Assembly: GCA_009599575.1 (NCBI GenBank)
Contig: VWND01000075.1
Span: 496,001 to 560,000 of the forward strand
Origin: Blumeriella jaapii
Taxonomy: Eukaryota > Ascomycota > Leotiomycetes > Helotiales > Drepanopezizaceae
Length of the DNA: 64,000 bases
Reading direction: 5' to 3'
The notes below the pieces were generated by a model, which searched no databases, had not been told where the DNA came from, and saw only the letters and a list, made by a program, of their open reading frames with translations. A program made the position numbers and the translations under genes. Position 1 is the stretch's first letter, and every line of letters begins with the position of its first letter. Shown here piece by piece: positions 54,751 through 64,000 of this stretch.

Positions 54751-55835
54751 TCGCTGAGGCTGATTGATGCGTGGCCCTCGGTCAGCAGTCTCGGATGCTG
54801 GGATCGGTCGAAACTCATGGGTCCGTCGGCCGTCTTTCAGATATCCTAAGCACCCATCTGTGACTTGTTCGGCACGTCGTATCGAATGGCGTAGATTCTT
54901 TAATCAAGCGATCTCGAGTATTTGCGAAAATTTCGCGTCACTTGAATATTATAGCTCATTTGCGTGGGCGGAATGTGATACTACAGAGTGAGTCTGTGTC
55001 GACACTAATCGAATTGAGAGATCAACTGCGGAGTCCATGAATTGTGTAGATTGACTTAAAGATCTTAGAAGAATATCTAAACACCTTTAGTGCCTCCGCG
55101 AAGGTGTTTCCGCAGAGTTCTTGCCTGAGTTGCGCATTTTTTACCGCACAATCTGTCCCAATGGTGTTCAGGTACACTATATCCTGGTGCATGGAAATTG
55201 TTGTCTGGAAGTGTTAACGAAGGAAGGCTTTCGAGCATATGATGAGATCTTATATTGCTTCCGTAAGAGCTTGTGAAACTGCATACGTGCTCATGGCAGG
55301 ACTATCAACGATTCAATGCCGGATTTGAATGGTAACTTATGATTCATTGCATGCAAATTCTCCCTGTGCTCGCTACCTTACCGGTGGAAACTTTGCCAAA
55401 CGAGACTTCAGAAAAGGAGCTTGTTCCACTATTCTCCAAACAGTCTGGGTATAGACGTCTCTTGTTTCGGACGTAGATAAGACCCGGCCGCTCTGCTGAA
55501 TTTGATAACATTGATTTCGCTACGAAAGGCCTCGGCAAAGTCGATGGCCGTCGTCTCCAGAGCAGTGCTAATGTGGGCATCTGATTGACATTCTCCAAGA
55601 AAAATATGATGTTCAATCTGCGACTGGGAAAATCACCGATTTGGTCAAATATGTTCCAGGTTCATGATGCTGTAAAAGCATCGATCGAAGATCAGATGGA
55701 AAGAAAAGACTTGAGCCTGACGAGTCTTGTAGGCGGAACCAACGAGCCAACGGCTAGTGATCCGTATGCCGCAAAGATCAAATGGTAAATGGAGGTGTAA
55801 GAGTTTGATGCACTTTTAAATTTCAAATTCCCAAT
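54751..55835. other. intergenic
   Basis: AT-rich sequence with no supported gene. An imperfect inverted repeat around CCTCCGCGAAGGTGTTTCCG lies near 55095. Confidence 0.4.
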
Positions 55836-57016
55836 TCATACTTGAATCGCCCTCAAGAATGCTGGGCTCTCATAGCCTTCGACGACTGCCGCAATGGGCG
55901 TGGCATTTGCGTCAGAGACTCCAGACTGTTCCTGCAGTCGTCGAACGTATGACTGTGCCACACTAAGCCAAGAAGCTCTTTCACCTTTACTCGCTCCAAG
56001 CCCCCGCCAGACCCAGATAGATTTTCCCACGTCAAGAAGGAACACATCTTTACCGTCAAAATCGTCCTTTTGAACCTGTTGGCCGTCTTTGATAAGCTCA
56101 AAAGAGAGCTGCCCAGAAGCGTCACTGAGCCGGAAGAGCTTGCTCGGTCGTGGCTTCGCGATGTTGGGGACGAAGTTATGGTCCTGGGAGCCTTAAATTC
56201 GCTTTGTGTGATGCCTTCGCCTCCTAGGAGATTGATAAACACTTTCGACCTCGAGTCTGTCTGCGCGAGAACTTCCACATCGATGTGTTTGGCTAGCGTC
56301 ATATCATGTACGACTTGTGCTCCCTTCGCCTTCTCCATGGGTCTGCAATTCTTACCCTGCCAAACCCATATCTTGTTCCCTTTATCCAGAACAAACACGT
56401 CGTCTTCATCCAGACTTTTCCACGTCGGCTCAACCTCAACCACCACAAGACCCCGACCAGCAGGGTGTTGGAAGATCCTCAGCAACGTCGTAACCTCCTT
56501 CGGCGCTTCCTTCTCTACGTGCGTGAAACCCGACTCCACCCCTCCACTCAAAATCCTCAACCTCGGGAAAAGCTCCAGAAACTCATCGGAAGGCTGCTCC
56601 TGCGTCTCCCGGTGCTGCGTCGCCACGCCCTTCAGAAATTCATCCAATTCCACCGTTTTGTAAGCCGCCGTCCCAGCCTCGTCCTGCGAGGTCTTGCTGC
56701 CCAGCCAGAAGAAGATCTCGTGCACCAGCTTCTCCTGCCCCTCCTTCTGGCCTACCTTGAACGAATGCAGCACGATGTAACTGTCGCCGTCGTAGAATTG
56801 GCCGGCCTTCTCCTGAGGCCAGGCAATGACCTCGAATTTTTCGATTCGCCAGATGTATAGTCCTGCAACCTTCCCCACGCGGCCATCGTTCCAGGCTGGT
56901 TCTGTGAGGGCGGAGTTGTATTTCACGCGGTGATCGATTTCGGTGCCTATAAGTTCAACATTGCTGTCTTTGATATCGTATTCTTTCAAGTGTGTGAGGC
57001 CTTGGTTGGGTGGCAT
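55836..57016 (-). CDS. gelsolin-repeat actin-binding protein, frame broken
   Basis: The start chosen is the ATG of MPPNQGLTHLKEYDIKDSNV; upstream reading lacks an in-frame ATG. Three gelsolin-type repeats are visible: GLYIWRIEKFEVIAWPQEKA with FYDGDSYIVLHSFK and HEIFFWLGSKTSQDEAGTAA; then DVFVLDKGNKIWVWQGKNC; then DVFLLDVGKSIWVWRGLGAS. These bind calcium and actin and cap or sever filaments; fungal three-repeat members are short relatives of gelsolin and villin. The frame breaks near 56190 (AAGGCTCC on the minus strand). One added G gives EFKGSQDHNFVPNIAKPRPS followed by KLFRLSDASGQLSFELIKDG and a stop at 55836, about 393 residues. Uncorrected, the protein would lose its third repeat. Confidence 0.86.
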
Positions 57017-57600
57017 TTCGGGTTTGTTGATAGTAGTAATTGATTGGGTTGTGATGGGAAAGGCAAGTGATGAATGTCGTTGGCCTTTCTGTAGCTCGAG
57101 CACTGTAGCGGGGTCCAGAGTCCTTGCGTACACTGTCCTTTTCCAGGATGTAGCCACGCATTTTCATTCGTTGGATAAGGTACGCTTAGTCACTGTTGTC
57201 CACTACTTAAACTTCCAATTATTTTGAACATTACCGCGATCACTGAAGTGGCTTTGTACTCGAGTCTCTTGAAAGTATCACGTCTTGATATATTTTTGTT
57301 CAACTGCAAGGGATGTTTACTCCACTTAACCTCGACTCGCTTACGATACTACATAAGTAGATCCTGATAACACGACATTTAGATCGGGATTCCGAAAGTC
57401 AGGAACGCTTTTCAATCATTGTGATACCGGTATTGCGAAATGAAGATTACAGTATGACTAGCTTGGTGCTGCGAACTGGAATAGCGTGAAAGTTTCCTGG
57501 CTACATCATCCTGCTTCGAAACACACATGGTCATCTCCTTCAATATCACCCTTCAAGTTACCCTCTCCATTACTTTCAGCCGAACAATCTTCATGTTTTA
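57017..57600. other. intergenic
   Basis: This holds the leader and promoter of the gelsolin-repeat gene and the 3' flank of the oxygenase gene. Nothing else is seen. Confidence 0.4.
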
Positions 57601-60600
57601 CTAAGCCCCATTCGTTCCATTCGTCCCATGCGTCCCATTCGTCCCATGCGTCCCATTCGTCCCATGCGTCCCATGAACACCATTCCCGTTACTCACCGGC
57701 ACGCCATACCCCTCATCCTCCTCGTACTCCAGCGTCAGCGTCGTGGGGATTGGGCTTTCCGCCGCATTACAATCCAGGTACTTCCGCATCTTCACTCCGG
57801 CGAGCTCATGCTCCACCACCATGAAGCTGCCCTGCTTGCCCGTGGCCCTCCTGATATTCCTTAGTTTGAAGACCTCCTTCAGCGTAGCGGCCAAACTGCA
57901 CCCGACAAGCCTGGAGCCGTAGCAGTAATGCAAGCCGTGGCCGAGCAGGATGTAGTCTTTGAGCGGGCGGTGCGGGTCTAATTTCTCCGGGTTGGGAAAC
58001 TGCAGCGGATCCATGGCGGCCTTGGACGTGGCGATGAGAACGGTGCGACCAGCGGGGATGGTGACGGGACCGCGGGCGCCGTCGACGATCCGGAGGTCCT
58101 TCGATGCGACGCGGGGGAGGCCGGGGACGACGCCGGCGTGACGCATGCCTTCGAAAACGAAACCGACCATCTCGCGGTCTGAAGCTTCGTCGTCCATGTG
58201 TGCGAGCTCGACGATTCGAGCTTTGTATTCTTCATACCCTTCACTGAGGTAGAGATCGATCAGGAGCGAGGCTTGTTGCGTAAGATTGCCCGCTACGGGG
58301 GCACTTATGCCGATACAGTCGGCCACCAGGTCGCCGATGGGAAGCTTGGTGTCGTTGAGGGCGTGGTATAGTCTGTCTGCCTCCGGACCAACTTCAAAGG
58401 CAGATCCTTTAGCGAGCCAGTCGACGATTCCCTCCTTGAACCCTTGCTGGGTCTTGAGATGTGCCTCGAAAATCTTTCCCAAAGCTGCACCAGCTTCGAT
58501 GCCCTTAGCTCGTAACTCAAACTCCTTGGCCGGGATGATGTTGAAGCTTTGGTACATGAACAGTACGAGGAAGGCCTGGAACGCTTGGGGAATAGAGATA
58601 ATGCCGCGAGGGAACTCCGCAGTCTTGAGTGGAATGGCGAATCTTTGTGCCAGCCAGAGGATAGGCACCACGTTTGTAACATCTCGTACAATGTCAATCG
58701 ATCTCCTGGCGCTGTTGGAGTACTGCAAAGAGGACTTTTTGATAAGCTTGGCGACATTGGTCTGGAAGAACTTCGAAATTTTAGCCTCGAAATTGTCTTC
58801 AAACATGGCCTTGTGGAGCTTGACGGAACGTTCGTCATGTCTTTTTGCCTCGTCCCAGCCGATCATGAAATCACGACCACCAGTGCAGTTGCGGATAGCG
58901 TCCTGGTACATGACGCGGAAGTTTTCGCGATCTTCGAATACCTTGACACATCCCTCGTGGGTGTGGATACCGATGACATCCTTTCCACTCGGAGGTCTTT
59001 CCAAATCGTACTGTTTGATTGTCTTGTTTTGCTTTAGAATATCTTTTGCGGCTGTGGGAGTGTAGAATGGAAGCAGGACGTATGATGAAGTGCCAGTCCA
59101 AGCCCCTGGCAGACCATTAAATAGCAGATGCGGCAACGCTCCTCCATACGAGCCCAGCACTGGAGCTTGAAGCTTAGCGAAGCCCCAGTCTGTCAGAGTG
59201 CTGCTGTTGAAATCGTAACTCAGGAATCGATCTCCTCTAATTAGAGCAACGGCGTCATTGAGAATACCTCGCCCGGTTGTCTGACCCGGACAGACTCCGC
59301 TACCAGGGACTGCTGGCTTCGTCACTTCAGCCATGAGCCCGGGGTACAGCTCAAGATTGTCGATGTGGCCGTACAGCAGTCGAGCCCTTCGCGCAGTTTC
59401 TTTCTCTGGATTCCAGTCTTCAAAGCTCTCGTACGGCTTGAGATTGAGGTATTTGCGGAATCTAGGAGATTCAGTTGACTTTTCTGTCACTAGTGACTTT
59501 GAGATCCGTGACTTACTCATTCAAGGTGCAAACATTGAACACATCCCGTGCTTGCAACTGGCCCATGATTTCCACAATTTTCATAGCTGCTGGGGTACTA
59601 TGCGCTCCGAAAGCATGAGCTGGCTCATCGATACAATCTTTGATTAGCTCTGAGAGCTGGACATCGTCAAACTTGCCATCTGGATCTCGTTCCAGACCAC
59701 CGAAGGTCCATTCGCGGGCAGGCTTGGCCATCAGAGCGTGCCCTCGCTTCTTCAACATCCCCATAAATTTTTCTTTCGTAAGATCATCCGCTGAGTTCAG
59801 CCCAGGGATGTCGCTCTTGAGAACCCACTCCATCCAATCGCTGTCGGCAGCGCTGAGCGCAGCATGCCAATGGTACAGAACAGCGAACTCGACCGAACAG
59901 ACGTTTCCAGTTCCTCTCTCAACTCGCTTACCACCTTGTTTGATCTCAGCTGCAAGATCCAAAGACCAGGTCGAATCAGCGCGAGGCGTGTTAAGAATTG
60001 CCGCAACGTAGTCTCGCAAGACCACAGATGCAAAATAGCCGACATTGATGTTTCGCGTGATTTGGAAAATATCCTCATCCTGCCTGTGTAATCGATTAGC
60101 ACCACTTGATATAGAGCCTGGGCGGAGGAAAACCTCACATCTTCTGTTCTTCAACGCTAAGCTTGGCCCAAGGCTTGTACTTCCCATCCGCATTGATCGT
60201 CAACAGATTCTCAGCCACGTGGTGTGATTTCTCGAAAACATCAACAAGACTGCAACCACGCCAGGGGGCATCATCATGATTCTATGAGATGCAATAGAAT
60301 CAGGGTAAATGGTCCCGTTCTTGTAAGTTCTCACCCGCTCTTGCTCCTTGGCGTCATTCCCGTAAAGAGTGCTCAGGTCAGCGTAACTAGAAGTCTCGTT
60401 GATCCACGGATTCTCTCGAGACGTTTGAAAACACTCATGGATGACTATCGTGGCAAAGGAAAAAAATAGTCGGTTGAGACCGGAGGGGTGAGGGCGAAAT
60501 GGGCCGGTCCGCTTGAGCAGCTGGTCGAAGACAAGTTCTGGATCCGGGAGATTGGGGCCTTGATTCTTGAGTGGAGGAACAGATCGCGAGTACGGTGTGC

Positions 60601-61018
60601 CGGCTTTACCCATCTCAGGGTCCCAGGGACTATTTCCACCTCCGTCATGTCTGCGGTATCTAACCGTGGGTCCAGCAAGTGTTGGAGGCGGGTGAGGGAG
60701 GTCATTCCATAGCATTGCTACAAAATCATCCGAGATCTTCTTGCTCAACCCGCTATCCGAGGGGAGAGTTTGGAGCATGCGGACGCCATTCTCGAGGAGA
60801 AGCTCTTTGTCGTCCATGGGTTCGCCGGAGGCAAGAGTGGTGATGGCTTGGGCCACTGTTGCGGCATGGGTCGGGTTGAGACTGAAAACATCCTTGACGA
60901 CGGATGTCTTCTTTGCGGTAATAGGAGGAGCTGCTTCGGCGTCTGATTTACCGTCTGGAGCACTACTGGGCTTTCGTCTTATCGAACCTAGCAGTGATTT
61001 GAAGTTATTGGGAGCCAT
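57601..61018 (-). CDS. Ppo-type fatty acid dioxygenase / P450 fusion, frame broken
   Basis: Exons 60139-61018, 59517-60083 and 57601-59461 give about 1,102 residues. The N-terminal half is a heme peroxidase-like dioxygenase (FFSFATIVIHECFQTSRENP, NETSSYADLSTLYGND, EFAVLYHWHAALS, where the Tyr and His of the catalytic motif are kept). The C-terminal half is a P450 with the heme-thiolate loop GHGLHYCYGSRL. Such proteins turn linoleic acid into hydroxy and dihydroxy oxylipins (psi factors) that steer sexual and asexual spore formation; the retained Cys fits a PpoA-like diol synthase more than PpoC. The frame breaks near 60220-60226; one added base joins FSRNH to HVAENLLTINADGKY. The tail is made of THGTNG units from an 18-bp repeat (57606-57675). 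The two introns have GTGAGG/CACAG and GTAAGT/CCTAG ends. Confidence 0.92.
57606..57675. repeat. 18-bp tandem repeat at the oxygenase C-terminus
   Basis: About four units of CCCATTCGTCCCATGCGT on the plus strand, encoding THGTNG repeats that end NGTNGA. Confidence 0.85.
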
Positions 61019-62764
61019 GGTGTTGTTTCCGAAAAATAAAAGATGTATCTCAACCAATTCAATGTTTCCAATTGCGAGTTAGGTACCCAAAATTCCCGAT
61101 CTTCTTCATCAAGAATCGGCCGATGGGTAAAAAGATTGGAGGAAATACACAAATTCAGAGAAAACAGCTTGGGAAAGAAGAGGTCCTAGCCTTGGAAGCT
61201 CCTACTGAGACATGCACAAGTGCCCGCCGCACGAATTTCAATCCGTCGCATTTCACTCGTTATCAATTGTTCGCGTCGATCAGACACCTGGCTGGCGACA
61301 CAACAGTAGTGCTACGCCGGCTGTCTTGCCGCTTGCACAAGTCACATTCTGCTCCTTGCATTTGACTTCGTGGGATATTATCAGCGAGCTTCAGCCGTGG
61401 CGTCTGGTGGCGGCATGAAGAGGGGGCTGGCTGAAGAGAGCATTGTAAGACCTTCAATTCCACGTTGACTCTCATTCGCTCAGCACGAATATTTGTTGGG
61501 AAGTGTAAGGCTTCGAAGCCGCTTTGCAAGCTGCTGTGTGATGTCGTATGCATGCTCGTCACACTGCAGAGCACAGCTCAGCGATTGTTGTCGTTTGAAA
61601 GAAACGGAGGTCACCCCGAGACTACGTTTTCTCTGTACTGCATGTTTTCGTCGAATTTAAGTTTCTCGACAGACTACGACAGACTACTGTGTATTCAAGT
61701 GCCTTCTCAGAGACATTCAGATTGAAACTTGGATCTGTGGCACGAATTTTAGCAGAACGCTCACATTCAAGAAAGGCGAAAGGAATGTACTGTACTACGA
61801 CCTTATATTCACATATGTCTAGAGCCCGAATAAGCTACTACGACGGTTTTCTTTCGAATAAGCAAAACACAGAAACCAAAAATTAGCGTCAAAACACCTT
61901 AGTACGGATTCCAATTCGACACGTTTGATTCTGGTTTTCAATCTTTCCAAACAGAACTTGCTATCTCTTTTTTTTTACTTACACGCTCACGTCGTCCGCT
62001 CCAGACCAAGGGCAAGTTTGCCTACATACAGAAGACTTATGCTATTGCATGGAAGGCAAAGATTTGTTTGGCGCACAATATCCACCGTGGGGGTTCATCT
62101 GCCAAAAATGATAGATTCACAGCTTCGGGAAAACGAAAAGAGGTGATCACATGGAAACACTAGTTGCCAATAAATCGCTCGGTGCTGCAAAAAGACTTAG
62201 ACGTCCCAACTTGGATCTGAACGCGGTGGATGGGATGTCATTCGTCGGTCCGGGCCGCCGAGTCAAGTCTAAAGACGGCTCATGAGTATTCAGCTGCCAT
62301 TCCCGAGCACCTTAAGTAGCTAGTGGTTATCACTAATGGTCGGGATCGTCAGTCGCGGCGTAACTGGAAAGTGTCTTGCATTTCGGATGCATTCTAACCT
62401 ATCATATCACACAGAACGTCACTGGTCCATGGAGGCCTTTGGCACATAACGCGAAATTTCAGGGAGGACTGTGCCGACAAGTCATATCTCATGCTAACTA
62501 ACGACTCGACTTCTCGTCGTGACTTCGTCCGCGTAAATGCATCAGAAGTCTCTGAAGCACGGCTTTGGTCATTGCCACATGCACTGAGGGGCAGCAAAGA
62601 CAGTAGACGACGAGAATACATGAAGAGTCCAGCCTGAGCAGCCTCGGCCAACTGCAGTCTCAAGTCTCCAAACATTGCTGGCACAGAACGCCATCATCAA
62701 GCGAGCATCCGCCATCACACGAAGAATTCGTACCATTGCATTCTCCGTGCGCCAGGCAAACCCG
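61019..62764. other. divergent intergenic region
   Basis: This is the shared upstream region of the oxygenase and the DUF2235 gene, about 1.7 kb. It is AT-rich in the middle and no gene is supported. Confidence 0.5.
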
Positions 62765-64000
62765 ATGGACTCTCGCGTTCAAGAGCACTGGCGACCGAAG
62801 GCATATCCCAGCCAGACATGGATCGATCACAGCATCGACGATTCCGTAGCGACTATGGCAGTCTCGAACGAAGAACCTCAGGTCCCTCTCCCTCTCAGCA
62901 TCCGCGCAATTCGGGACTCAAATGCTCCGTATCGGCATGTTCGAACACTGGTGATTTGCCTCGATGGTACTGGCGATAAGTTCGATAACGATAATAGTAA
63001 TGTTGTTAATTTTGTGGCTTGCTTGAAGAAGGATGATCCGTCGCAAGTAACTTATGTATGTGAGCCCGCACCGTTGGGTCCCCGAAGCCGAGATACTCAC
63101 AGTTGGACTCCACTACTACTGTCTTCTTGAAGTGCAACTCTTTTCATGCTCACGTATTTCACAGTATCAATCCGGTATTGGTACATACGATGGCCATGGC
63201 CTTAAAGGCGGGATTTCCGCAGCAGTCGACAGTAAGCAAAATTTCATTCAAGTTCCGTTCTCCACGTCGCTCAAAGAGGCCTCATAGCTCGCCTATCGAC
63301 ATCACACATCCCCTTGCTTCCAAAACATCAAACTGATACGCTCCTTCAACAGTGGCTGTCGGTTCCGGCCTTGGTATCCACATCAAAGACGCCTATCGCT
63401 TCCTCATGCAAAACTACCGCGAAGGTGACAAAATCTGCCTCCTGGGCTTTAGCCGGGGCTCTTATACCGTGCGTTGTCTCGCTGGCATGCTGCACAAAGT
63501 CGGACTGCTGCCCAAGCACAACCGCGCCCAGGTGAACTTCGCCTACAACTTCTACAAGAACAATTCGCCCGAGGGATGGGCCATGAGTGCCGACTTCAAA
63601 AAGACCTTTTGCATCGACGTCAACGTGTACTTCGTAGGCGTGTGGGACTGTGTCGCGAGCGTGGGCTTTATCCCACGCAAGCTGCCTTTCGGCAAGACCC
63701 CGACGAACTCGATTTGCTTCTTCAGACACGCCATGGCGCTGGATGAGCATAGGGCCAAGTTTAAGATCTGCCAGTATGTGCATTCAAATCCGAATGATGC
63801 GAAGCGGACGCCAGGGTTGGCTGAGAAGGTTAAGGAAAAGGCGGACGAGGATGTTGGGCGTATATCGAGACTGTTCAGCTCGTTTTGGTGCAAAGCCCAC
63901 GCCGGGGATCGAGCAGAATGCCAGTGAGAGGAAACGCTCAGACTCGACTGCGAGGGAGAGGGACGGTGATCAGGATGAGTTGGAGAAGGAGTTTGAGAAG
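62765..64000 (+). CDS. DUF2235 alpha/beta hydrolase, 5' part, frame broken
   Basis: Exons 62765-63055, 63165-63231 and from 63353 to the right edge. The conserved start RTLVICLDGTGDKFDNDNSN, then YQSGIGTYDGHG, AVGSGLGIHIKDAYRFLMQN, and the nucleophile elbow LLGFSRGSYTVRCLAGMLHK identify the DUF2235 family, related to bacterial Tle1-type phospholipases. In fungi these are abundant, uncharacterised and predicted esterases. DVYFVGVWDCVASVG-like sequence (read VNVYFVGVWDCVASVG) carries a likely catalytic Asp. The frame breaks at the TTTT run 63883-63886; removing one T gives FSSFGAKPTPGIEQNASERK and an open frame to the window end. As given it stops at 63927. The start is the first ATG upstream of the family core; an earlier start cannot be excluded. 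Confidence 0.82.

Overview
The window is nuclear DNA of a filamentous ascomycete (Pezizomycotina). Most multi-exon genes have short GT-AG introns (about 40-140 nt). The gene set is typical of moulds: COX10, RIC8, RIF1, a Ppo-type fatty acid oxygenase, a WSC/glyoxal oxidase, a GH78 rhamnosidase, a 2EXR protein and a gelsolin-repeat protein. There are no operons, and I found no convincing tRNA, rRNA or CRISPR array. The class cannot be fixed from the sequence alone; a leotiomycete-like genome is a guess.

Layout. 0-12 kb: a partial alpha/beta hydrolase, two small membrane proteins, a protein built of 66-bp and 12-bp repeats, a small secreted cysteine-rich protein in an AT-rich stretch, a DUF423/TMEM256 protein and a GRF zinc-finger protein. 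13-20.7 kb: COX10, a 2EXR protein and a large GPI-anchored ice-binding (DUF3494) protein. 21.7-31 kb: a small unknown protein, an OMA1-like protein that has lost its zinc-protease motif, a decayed coiled-coil gene and a secreted alpha-L-rhamnosidase. 32-40 kb: a two-WSC glyoxal oxidase, a long simple-sequence region and a PQ-loop transporter. 40.5-51 kb: RIF1, a small secreted protein and RIC8. 52-64 kb: an unknown protein with a fresh 105-bp duplication, a DUF7580-like fragment, a gelsolin-repeat protein, a Ppo dioxygenase-P450 and the start of a DUF2235 hydrolase.

Two things cut across the window. First, at least ten otherwise well conserved genes, including the essential COX10, carry a single-base frame break, usually in a short homopolymer run. 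This looks like residual assembly error rather than mass pseudogenisation, and it affects every gene model here. Second, three intergenic regions carry a related 120-220 bp element that begins with a GAT microsatellite; one copy is flanked by a 14-bp direct repeat, as expected for a SINE-like retroposon.

The genes do not form one pathway. Secreted or surface functions are frequent (effector-like protein, ice-binding adhesin, rhamnosidase, copper radical oxidase, a second small secreted protein) and lie between conserved housekeeping genes. The most unusual loci are the ice-binding surface protein with duplicated exon modules, the OMA1-like pseudoprotease, and the dispersed short retroposon.
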